A DNA stretch of 64,000 bases from Paracyclopina nana (Eukaryota > Arthropoda > Copepoda > Cyclopoida > Cyclopettidae). The stretch lies in NCBI GenBank assembly GCA_019096065.1, contig JAGUCH010000004.1:434001-498000 (forward strand), in the 5' to 3' direction. Below are positions 56,067 through 64,000 of this stretch, piece after piece; the stretch's first letter is position 1; each line of letters opens with the position of its first letter. The position numbers and the translations under genes are program-made. The notes beneath the pieces were generated by a model. The model was not told where the DNA came from. It did not search any database and was given only the letters and a program-made list of their open reading frames with translations.

Positions 56067-56138
56067 GCCTCTATAGCTCAGTGGCAGAGCACTGGTCTTG
56101 TAAACCAGGGGTCGTGAGTTCAAACCTCACTGGAGGCA
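56067..56138 (+). tRNA. tRNA-Thr (anticodon TGT)
   Basis: A 72-base sequence folds as a full cloverleaf: acceptor GCCTCTA/TGGAGGC with discriminator A, D-arm GCTC-AGTGGCA-GAGC, anticodon arm CTGGT-CTTGTAA-ACCAG with anticodon TGT, and T-arm GTGAG-TTCAAAC-CTCAC. Internal A and B boxes are intact and no intron is present. Thr decoding follows from the anticodon. Confidence 0.95.
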
Positions 56139-56249
56139 ACGCGGAAATTTTTTTCCTTTTTTTTATTAATGGCCCATGTGAAAAAAATCGCATGACATCT
56201 CCATTAGAAACTCAATAGTAATATTAGTGACTTTGGTGTGCATGTTTCT

Positions 56250-56805
56250 TCATACATATCTGTACCCACGTGCTTGCAGCCTCACTCGCTCCCGGATGAT
56301 GATTGGCTCCTTGGGGTTCTCCTCGTTGGGCACATCCACCTCGAACTCACATTTCCAGCTTCCCTCGTGATGCTCCTGGATGTTTTCCACCACGATAGCG
56401 CAACTGTGCTGCAGAGTGTTGCTCGATTCCTTGTCATACCGGATCTCCGGGAATGAAGGGCAATTCACCATGTTTCCTGGGCCCTTGAAAAACTCGCATT
56501 TCAGCTAGGACAAAAAGAGGTGAATCCAAGATGCTAACTATGAAATAATATTGTCTCATTACTTGTCTCACACCGTTTCTTGGTGGCTTCCACCAGCACT
56601 TCTTCCATGGCACATTGGTCTGGCAGAACAGCTTGGCATCCTCATTGGTGGCCACCACCAATTGTGATCCACCTGCATCAGATTTGCGAATCACTCTGTA
56701 CTGGTCATGATCACTGCTGCTGCAGCACTGTGCAACGTCCACGTGGTCAAAGAGGAGCAGGAGAAAACAGCCCAATGCTGCTGGATGTGCTGGTGTTGCC
56801 ACCAT
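56250..56805 (-). CDS. Secreted or cell-surface immunoglobulin-like protein
   Basis: Exons 56805-56563 and 56504-56250 give 165 residues. A signal peptide (AALGCFLLLLFDHVDVAQC) is followed by an Ig-like region: DAKLFCQTNVPWKKCWWKPP, then LKCEFF, and HSCAIVVENIQEHHEGSWKCEFEV, which has the G-x-W/Y-x-C signature before the last strand. The protein as modelled ends just after the Ig domain. A possible donor (GCAC/GTGGGT) close to the stop means further exons, for example a membrane anchor, may have been missed. I do not assign a named family. Confidence 0.65.
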
Positions 56806-57057
56806 ATTCACTATATATATCTATATAGCTATATATTGTTGTATACTTGTCAGACGTCTAGCTCTATGAGCTACAGCAAATTTATTGACAAGCAGCAATT
56901 TGGTGGCTTGCAACGAGTCACACTCCATACATGCTCCATCATTGAGCTACTACACTAGAAATACTTTAATGTCCCACTGGAGCATCATTTTGAAGAACAT
57001 CCACTGATTAGATCAAGATTTGTTCATGTGTTTTTTAATCTTCACTTCAAAAGTCAG

Positions 57058-57366
57058 ATGGCGCCACCTTCAAATTGGGCAAAAATGCCAGAAGTGGATA
57101 ATGCAGTAATTTCTGTCTTTTGGCATTTTTGAAGATGAAATGGCTAAAATTGCAAGGTCTTGTGCACAATTTCCGCTGTAACCAATCGCTGCGCCATCTT
57201 GCGGATTTGTTTAGCAATAATCCGCTAGATGGCGCTGCAATTTCTCATTGTGGAAAAAGACATTCCATAATAATATTCGCCATTCCATTGTCAAAAATGC
57301 CAAATAGTAAGAATTGCGAAGGAATACAATTCTGGTATTTTTGTCCAATTCTAAGGTGGCACCATT
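57058..57366. mobile_element. ~310-bp MITE with nested inverted repeats
   Basis: ATGGCGCCACCTTCAAATTGGGCAAAAATGCCAGAA on the left is inverted on the right (TTCTGGTATTTTTGTCCAATTCTAAGGTGGCACCAT), about 36 bases with some mismatches and further weaker pairing inward. A second inverted pair sits in the middle (GCGCCATCTTGCGGATT / AATCCGCTAGATGGCGC, about 57190-57235). No protein is encoded. Confidence 0.75.
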
Positions 57367-58197
57367 CAAAGTGATCATTGTAATAAGGTCTCTTGAATCG
57401 GGATATGCATTAAAAAAAGCCCAATCAGTGAACTTAAAAAATATTGCTTTAATAAATATTCAGAGATGTCAGTGGGGAAATTTTGAGTGATGTGACATAT
57501 TGCTCCCTTGAACTATTGGTGAGTTTTGTATACTATAACTGCGTATTGTGCTGTAGCTGCATTTTAAGGCTGCTCTGCATTGCTTTAGAGCTCAGTTGAA
57601 CACCATTCCTGGCTATTTTGGTTGCATTTCTTCTAATGGAATGCAATTCAGCAACTGTCCTCACAAAAAATATTAAAAATATACATAAGCACACAGTCAT
57701 TATTAAAAAATGCACGAGAGTTCACTTATTAAGCATTGGAACCTAGCATCAACTTAGCCAAACTCAGCAAATCTGACATGGATTCCATGAACTGAAACCA
57801 GAAAATACAATGAATATATGGCTTTAAAACTGATAATGTAGGAAAATGACATCCCATATAAAAAATCATCAACTTTATGCAATGCAGACCGGTTGAGCTT
57901 CATTTGTTTTGTTTATAGGCACAGAGTTACCAAACTCTGCAAGTTGCAATTATTCATTTATTTTTTGAAGTAGCCAAAACATTCCTCTTCTTCTGCAACA
58001 GACTTGAATTTAACTTTAATGCTTCAAATCTTTCCTCATCATTTCAAGACCAAATTTGCATTTCTTGAACTTCACAACTAACATAGAAGCTCCTAGAAAA
58101 ATGTTGATTCAAAAATGATTTTACTTTTTTCAGCCTTAAAAATCGCTTGTAGTTTCTTGAGGTCGACGCACATTTTCGAACCTTCATTCGCGTAAAA

Positions 58198-58204
58198 GTA
58201 AACA
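58198..58204. promoter_or_regulatory. GTAAACA motif upstream of SPAG7
   Basis: Motif core 44 bases before the SPAG7 start codon. Confidence 0.4.
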
Positions 58205-58247
58205 CACAATAAAAAGAGCATCGAAAGGGGGAAAAAAAGGTGCAAAA

Positions 58248-59079
58248 ATGGCTGATTTCCTCGGCTCCATCCTTGGCTCCATGTCGGCCCCGCCACGTGC
58301 AAGTGAGAAAGAGATCGCCGAGCGCAAAAAAGCCCGAGAAATGGCGAAAAAGCTGGAGGAGAAGAACAAGCAAGATTCGAAAGAGTTCAGGCAGAAAGTT
58401 GAAAAGCGCATCGATGACTTCCTAAAATTGCCGATTGGCGAGGAGAAAAATCGCCGACTGATCATGGAAACCATGCCCAAGTACCACAGATCCGTAGTTC
58501 ATGACGTCGCTGAAATTGCTGGTTTAGTTGGTGAGTTTGTTTATCGATATTCGACGAATTCGAAAAACTCGCGAAACCGTCGCGGTGAAATTAATATAAT
58601 TTGAAAAGTCGCGAAATGGCTGAAGTGAAAAGTAACGGAATAAACGAATTTTGTTTTGTTGTTTTTTAGCTCATTCGTTTGGAGAAGAAGATGTGGATCG
58701 ACACTGTGTTATTTGGCGAAAGGAGTTCGCGCCCTGTGAAGACGAATTGGATGCTTTCAGGCAGGGGATCGAGTGGGACCCCGTGGCCTCTGCCAGACTC
58801 AAATACGAAGCTTTAAAGCGACAAAAGCAGGAGGCGGAGGAGGAGAAGGAGAGGGCGAAGAAGGAGAAGAAATTCGTGCCCAAGTCGAACTACAAGCAGA
58901 AATACGAACACTTGATCGGTTCCGATGCAGCTCTGGACGCTGCCCGAGTGGCAGAGGCCAAAAAGTCCTATGGCATGGTCTCTGCAGAGTCCAAAAAAGA
59001 CAAGCGAACAGTGGAAGACATTCAGGCAGACATCAAGGCCAAGAAGAAAATGAAGTTGGCCTCAACTTCGCTCAGTTAG
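58248..59079 (+). CDS. SPAG7: SPAG7, R3H domain protein
   Basis: Nuclear R3H-domain protein expected to bind single-stranded nucleic acid; cellular role poorly known. Exons 58248-58530 and 58670-59079 give 230 residues, the family length. The start MADFLGSILGSM matches vertebrate SPAG7. The R3H core is RSVVHDVAEIAGL with FGEEDVDRHCVIWRKEFAP. Later strings DELDAFRQGIEWDP and YEHLIGSDAALDAARVAEAKKSYG are also conserved. It is convergent with SACM1L. Its last ~200 coding bases have been copied downstream. Confidence 0.93.
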
Positions 59080-59154
59080 AGAACACAATTCTATTTATTG
59101 CTATCATACACGCATCATCAATGAATTTATGTCCTAGTAGCTTGGAATAAATTC

Positions 59155-59620
59155 TTGATTTTCACATCAGCTTTAGGCTGTCCATGAGCTTGTAATTGCA
59201 GAACTTGGGCAAGTCCACGTAGACCTGCGAGTGCATCCATGAGCATCAAGAACAAGTCCAAGGAGGAAATGCTCATGAACATCTGCATGAAGTTCGAGTC
59301 CAAGTCCGACTAAAGTAAGGTGGTCAAGAGGAGCAATAAGAAGTTTGTGCCCAAGTCAAACCACAAGCAGAAATGCAAACACTTGATCGGATCTGATGCA
59401 GCTCTGGACGCTGCCCGAGTGGCAGAGGCCAAAAAGTCTTATGGCATGGTCTCTGCAGAGTCCAAAAAAAGACAAGCGAACAGCGGAAGACATTCAGGCA
59501 GACATCAAGGCCAAGAAGAAAATGAAGTTGGCCTCAACTTCGCTCAGTTAGGGAACACAATTCTATTTATTGCTATCATACACGCATTGTCAATGAATTT
59601 ATGTCCTAGTAGCTTGGAAT
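59155..59620. pseudogene. Duplicated 3' ends of SACM1L and SPAG7
   Basis: About 59157-59335 copies the SACM1L 3' end (genuine 59625-59815, minus strand), with a deletion and substitutions. About 59340-59620 copies the SPAG7 3' end (genuine 58870-59150), with a frame-shifting extra base in an A run near 59468. The order SPAG7 end, SACM1L fragment, SPAG7 fragment, SACM1L end shows a tandem duplication of about 470 bases over the convergent junction, the same design as at Phm/PTPMT1. Confidence 0.92.
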
Positions 59621-59633
59621 AACTTCGTGATTT

Positions 59634-61568
59634 TCACATCAGCTTCAGGCCGTCCATGAGCTCGTAATTGCAGAACTTGGGCAAGTCCACATAGACCTGC
59701 GAGTGCCTCGACATCATGAGCATCAAGAACAAGGCCGAGGAGGAAATGCACATAAATATCAGCATGAAATTCGAGTCCAAGTCCGACAGTAGTAAGGTGG
59801 TCAAGAGGAGCAAGGACAACGTCACGAGGAGGACCAAAGGAAGATAGTACAGCCAAGGCTGCTCCCCTCGCACCTTCGTGAACATGACATCCACCTTGTA
59901 GTGTCCCAATATCAAGTCCATCGCATCTTGTCTGGATCCGTCGCTGAAGTTGTTCTTCACGTATCGTGTGAGGGCGGCCTTCAAGTCCCGAAGCCTTCCA
60001 GTCCAAGTTCGTTGGCCAGTTCTCGTGATGTCATTTTTCAAGGCCTCCGAGCTGGCATACTGAAGGGCAATCACATTGGCATGCTCCACCCAAACATGCT
60101 TGAACAGCCTCAAAAAGTCTCCATGATTCTCGATGACATCGTGCTCACTCAAAACTTGAATATGCCTCAAAACTGAAAAGAAGAAATAATACTCATTTGA
60201 TCAATTTTTTCCAGAGTAACAATTTTACCTAGTGTGAGATTCTCGGCTGCAATCAAGGACTGCACCACATTGGTTCGGTCCAGGCAGTCCATGCAGTTCG
60301 TGCGCACGACTCCGGTTTGCAGCCTTGACACGATCCCGCGAGCCTGGAGGAAGCAGCCAAAATGGCCAAGTCGGGGACGAAGGCGAGCGACGAAATGGGT
60401 CAAGTTGTCATAGTCCGCATGGAAGTCAAAGGCCTCATAGTCCACATGCTTGGCCCAGGGACTTGATTGGTGCAGAGACCTGAACTTGCTCTCCAGCCTC
60501 CCCTCCGACTTGGCATGGTTGATCAGGTTGACAATGATCTGAGCACCGTAGTTGTGAATCAGCCTTTCCAGGTGAGCGTTGAAGGCCTTGTCATGATCCA
60601 CGTGGTCGTATATCACAGGTTTGGGCAGGTAGGACAAGTTGGGGCTCTGCTTCCAAAAGAACGGCATGGATCCTCTGATTTGCACGAAAGATGTCATGGC
60701 ATCCTTGTGCTCCACCAGCTGCTCAGTCTCCACGAAATTGGCCACGTTTCCCTCGAAATCGCAGCCTCTTCGGAAGAACCGCGTGCCAGCTCTCTTGGTG
60801 GATCGCCTCGACAAAACGCTCCACCTGAAGTGCTTGCCATTCAAGCTGCACTCGTGGATGAAGACAGCGCCATGCACCAAGGCAATGCACCAAGGGTGGA
60901 AGTCCTTGGACTGCAGAAATCCTCCGGAGTAGAGCATGAAGTAGTTCCACGTGAAAGCAGGGCTGGCAGTGCCAAGCACGAAGTAGCCTTTGGCATCGTT
61001 CTCCATGAGCCCATCCAGTTTTTGCTGGCTGTTGGTGATGTCGAGCGTGTAGGAGAAGTAGAAGTGCGGCGTGCTCAGCATGTCCTCCACCATTTTTCGC
61101 TGTTCACCGCCAGCCTCCTTTTGGTCCGACCTGAGGAACGAGTCCGACCTGGAAAAGGCCAAGAGGTTCACCCCGTCCAGCCTCCATATTGGGTGATTGT
61201 CACTCGTGAGGTGGCCCACTTTGGTCTTGGACAGGGCAATCACCAGATAGCTGCAATTTTCCTTGTTAATCGATATTATGTGACTATTTGACGAGTTGAC
61301 ACTTACGGTCCGGAGACGAGGTAGATCACGCCCAAGATGCCGGCAATTGTTTTGCGACCAACAATCGAGGGGATTTGGTGCTTGTGCGGCTCCACAGACA
61401 ATTGGCCAGTGACCCTGTGACAAAGATGTTTAGGAAAAGTCAATGACTTCTTTTTGTCAAGTACCTGTCAATGATCAAAAGCTTGGAGGGGAGGTCTTCT
61501 GTGGAGAAGAAGAACTTTTCGGGAGTCGTCCACAAAATGACGTCTCCGCCGAACGAGGCAGGTGTCAT
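59634..61568 (-). CDS. SACM1L: Phosphatidylinositol-4-phosphate phosphatase SAC1
   Basis: ER/Golgi integral membrane phosphatase that removes phosphate from PI4P. Exons 61568-61465, 61414-61307, 61250-60229 and 60172-59634 give 590 residues, near the vertebrate length. The catalytic P-loop RTNCMDCLDRTN (CX5R type) is near residue 395. The upstream SAC domain strings include LNGKHFRWSVLSRRSTKRAGTR, NFVETEQLV and FVQIRGSMPFFW. Two membrane helices near the C-terminus (YLPLVLLVTLSLLLLTTLLL and FMLIFMCISSSALFLMLMM) anchor it. The start MTPASFGGD is the first good ATG in frame. The frame stays open upstream without an ATG, so an extra 5' exon is possible. Confidence 0.95.
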
Positions 61569-61993
61569 GTTTGCGCCCAGAAAATCCTTCACATTTCCAA
61601 CTTGAACTGCTTTTTTAATGCAACGCTGCACATTTCAATTCTGAGAATGACGTAAGAAATAATGCAAAACCGAGCGTTGTTTCCTCAGGCAATAAGCTTT
61701 TCCCATTGATCTGAACACTCTGCTTGAAACTAAATTAGTTGCTTGAAAAAACCTTGAAATGCGTAAATTATTTTAAATACGGCCAAAAAGGCCGGAATCC
61801 TTACTTTTATTAAGTAAAAATTCACTAAAGTACTCACTTTTAATTTGGGATGGGGGCAATGTTCGATGCCCACTTTTTGTTTACGTTATACTTTAGCAGC
61901 AGTGATTTCACGGAAAATTCGAAAGAGAGAAATGAGGAGGAAATTCAAGCTCCACGTGTCCAATTTGAAAGAGTCAACAACATCATGAGGCGA
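61569..61993. other. Divergent promoter of SACM1L and SYS1
   Basis: Holds TTGTTTACG at 61877-61885, 109 bases before the SYS1 start. Open frames reaching back from SYS1 to 61850 add a sequence unlike the family, so I treat this as promoter and 5' untranslated region. Confidence 0.5.
61877..61885. promoter_or_regulatory. TTGTTTACG motif upstream of SYS1
   Basis: Same nine-base string as in the PTPMT1 and NDUFA11-like promoters, here 109 bases before the SYS1 start codon. Confidence 0.4.
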
Positions 61994-62583
61994 ATGACGG
62001 GCGGCGGGAATTTCCGCTACACAGTCTGGGACCCGTTCATGATTCTGTCGCAAATGTCCACGCTTCAGTGCATTTACTACGTCTCCCTCGGATTCTGGAT
62101 ATTCTTTTTTGACGTCTTGTCCGGCACCCCAAGAACCCTTGATCACATCTTTCAATATCAGGTTCAAATTTCGAATTATCTTCCTTTGCTTCCAATTTGG
62201 AATTTGATTCCGATTTCCAGGCACTCTTGGCGAGCCAATTTCACGGCAAACTCCTCATTACCTCCTTCATTTTCAATGCACTCACCTGGTAAGCCAAACT
62301 CTTGAAAAAACTACATAACGCTCATGTCATTTTCGATTTCAGCTCTGTTGGGCTGTGGTATGTTGTTCAGAGGACGAAGCAATGCTTGGACTACACTTGC
62401 ACAGTGCACCTGTTCCACGTGGTGTTTTGCTGGTACTACAACGGCTGCCTGCCAGCCTACTTGTCCTGGTGGGCAATCAATGCCATTTGCGTAGCTGTGA
62501 TGTGTGTAGCCGGTGAATTTCTCTGCATGAGAACCGAACTCAGAGCCATTCCCGTGAGCTTGGGCAGCAAAGTGGACCTGTGA
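61994..62583 (+). CDS. SYS1: Golgi membrane protein SYS1
   Basis: Multi-pass trans-Golgi protein that recruits the ARFRP1/Arl3 GTPase. Exons 61994-62161, 62221-62288 and 62343-62583 give 158 residues, the family length. The start MTGGGNFRYTVWDP, the segment ILSQMSTLQCIYYVSLGFW, ITSFIFNALTCSVGLWYVVQRTKQCLDYT, and the end EFLCMRTELRAIPV are typical. Four hydrophobic helices are visible. The stop codon is only 10 bases before the PIGB start codon on the same strand. Confidence 0.94.
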
Positions 62584-62593
62584 TCCCCTCACG

Positions 62594-64000
62594 ATGCTCT
62601 TCATCAAGTTTTTAGTGCTCAGGACACTTTTGGCCTTGCTGTCATGGGGCTACTTTGTCCCTGACGAAGTGTGGCAGAGTGTGGAAGTTGCCCACCAACT
62701 TGTCTTTGGCAACGGATACCTCACCTGGGAGTGGGACAAGGGGATCAGAAGCTACCTTCATCCAGGATTCTTTGCTATATTCATGTACTTGGTCAAAATC
62801 CTTGGCCTTGACCACCCTATGATCATTGTCATTGGCCCCAAAATCCTGCAAGGTACTTACCAACAAAAATAATCTTTGATATTCCAGGCTCTTGATTTTT
62901 CCATGATATAGGGCTTGTCAGTGCTGTGGGAGATGTGTGCATGGTTCGAGTCTTCAAAAGCCAATTTAGTGAGGAAAAGGCCAACTGGTTTGCCATGATT
63001 TATGCCACCAATTGGTTCATCCTGTATGCATCATCCAGGACTCTGGTCAACACTTTTGAAACAGCTCTGACCAATATGGCCTTATTTTTGTACTGCAAGC
63101 AAAACTCTGCTTATGTGGCCATCATTTCACTAAGTTTCATGGTGAGACCGACCACAGCCATTTTCTGGCTACCCATGGTCAGCTTTGACATCTCCAGGAT
63201 GAAGCTGTCCAGGCTGGCATTCAAGTTGATTCCCCAGGCGCTGCTAGTGGTGGCAATGTGCACATTCATAGACTCTGTTTGCTATGGCAAGCTGACACTG
63301 GTCCCCTGGAACTTCCTACAGATCAACCTTATCAACAATATCAGTGAACAGTATGGAGTTCATCCCTGGCATTGGTACCTGACCAACTTCATGCCTGCTT
63401 TAACTCTGGGATTTGGGCTATACCCACTGGCAGTGGGCATCTACAAGAAAGCTTCTTCCAAGGATGATGACAAGCAGAGCAAAGCGCTACTTGTCAGTCT
63501 CATTTGGAGCCTGCTTATCTACTCCTTGCTTGGTCACAAAGAGCACAGATTCATCATGCCATTGATCCCAATGATCTTGGCCTACTTGACGTGTGGCCTC
63601 AAAAAGGCTGAGCAGCTATGGCTGTTCATGGGCCTGAATGTGATTCTGGCAGCGTACTTGTCATTGTTCCACCAATCCGCGCCTCATTGGACAATGCAGT
63701 ACTTGTCTTCCTTGAAAAACTCCCGAGGGATTCTTTTCCTCACTCCGTGTCATGGAACTCCCTACTACAGTCATCTCCATTGGAACGTGCCAATGAGGTT
63801 CCTCGAGTGTCCTCCAGACCTTGGGGACAACCCACGGGACAATTCAGCCCTGTTCCTCCAGGATCCTGTGAAATTTCTGAGCGTTGACATTGCCCTCGGT
63901 GAGTATGACCATGTGGTCTTCTTCGACAAGTTGGAGCCCATCATTGGCAGCCACTTGAGCGGACTGACACTGTGCAAAAAGTTTTGGCACACCCATTTTC
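62594..64000 (+). CDS. PIGB: GPI mannosyltransferase 3 (partial, cut by window end)
   Basis: ER mannosyltransferase (GT22 family) that adds the third mannose to the glycosylphosphatidylinositol anchor. Exons 62594-62852 and 62912-beyond 64000; about 449 residues lie in the window. The luminal catalytic motif FVPDEVWQSVEVAH (containing DE) is near residue 22. YLTWEWDKGIRSYLHP follows, and the HKEHRF string characteristic of ALG9/PIGB-type enzymes is near residue 295, among multiple membrane helices. The start codon is the first after the SYS1 stop and yields a normal family N-terminus. No room for a separate promoter or polyadenylation site exists between the two genes. Confidence 0.93.

Larger units (their letters stand above)
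56806..58247. other. Spacer with an inverted-repeat element
   Basis: Contains the element at 57058-57366 and the SPAG7 promoter with GTAAACA at 58198-58204. A 60-codon minus-strand frame at 57533-57715 has a hydrophobic stretch but no other support. No other exon is seen. Confidence 0.5.

Noticed and set aside
57533..57715. 60-codon minus-strand frame with a hydrophobic segment
   Set aside because: A single short frame with no family match, no clear start context and no neighbouring exon.
60467..61291. 274-codon plus-strand frame opposite SACM1L
   Set aside because: Shadow of the large SACM1L exon; no family match and no supporting splice sites.
61850..61993. N-terminal extension of SYS1 beginning at 61850
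   Set aside because: Open in frame, but the added residues are unlike the family, which starts at the MTGGGNFRYTVWDP segment; it also covers the promoter motif.

Overview
This is a eukaryotic nuclear window. It is gene-dense, with short spliceosomal introns (mostly 50-120 bases, a few of 600-1,100), GT-AG and some GC-AG splice sites, and AT-rich spacers full of small inverted-repeat elements. Gene content points to an arthropod, most likely a pancrustacean: a stand-alone peptidylglycine hydroxylating monooxygenase of the insect type, a DM4/DM12-type secreted protein, and an SLC3 heavy chain that keeps glycosidase-like residues. A CCDC63/ODAD1 dynein-docking protein implies motile axonemes. 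The species is not identified; I infer the clade from protein resemblance only.

Layout. 1-7.2 kb: AT-rich repeats, Phm (+), PTPMT1 (-), CCDC63/ODAD1-like (+). 7.3-9.6 kb: GPATCH1 (-). 9.6-15.3 kb: a gene-free block built from inverted-repeat elements and a minisatellite. 15.3-17.5 kb: SLC3 heavy chain (-). 17.5-20.2 kb: repeats and three broken copies of the ODAD1-like tail. 20.3-28.8 kb: mARC-like (+), TPRKB (-), HAUS8-like (-), TRIM37 (+), MRM3 (+). 29.5-37.3 kb: DM4/DM12 gene (+), ZCCHC9 (+), an unrecognised 652-residue protein (+), and an unrecognised four-repeat 534-residue protein (-). 37.8-46.8 kb: WDR3 (+), probable NDUFA11-like (-), MRPS22 (-), ARPC5 (-), RPL35 (+). 47.8-55.5 kb: phospholipid scramblase (-), a small C2H2 protein (+), ZC3H18 (-), GET3/ASNA1 (+). 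56-64 kb: tRNA-Thr, a secreted Ig-like protein (-), SPAG7 (+), SACM1L (-), SYS1 (+), PIGB (+, cut by the window end).

Most genes are housekeeping: nucleolar and mitochondrial ribosome biogenesis (WDR3, MRM3, MRPS22, RPL35), membrane and ER/Golgi functions (GET3, SACM1L, SYS1, PIGB, PTPMT1, scramblase), RNA processing (GPATCH1, ZC3H18, ZCCHC9), and spindle/centrosome (HAUS8-like, TRIM37). They do not form one pathway.

Three genome-level patterns stand out. (1) Degenerate copies of gene 3' ends recur. At least six genes are affected, and in two cases the copied unit spans the 3' ends of both members of a convergent pair. (2) A GTAAACA/TGTTTAC motif lies 20-120 bases upstream of the start codon of about nine unrelated genes. 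(3) Several families of non-coding inverted-repeat elements are present, one of them inside the divergent HAUS8/TRIM37 promoter. The best candidates for undescribed biology are the 652-residue protein at 32.6-34.9 kb, the four-repeat protein at 35.1-37.2 kb, and the SYS1-PIGB pair separated by only 10 bases.
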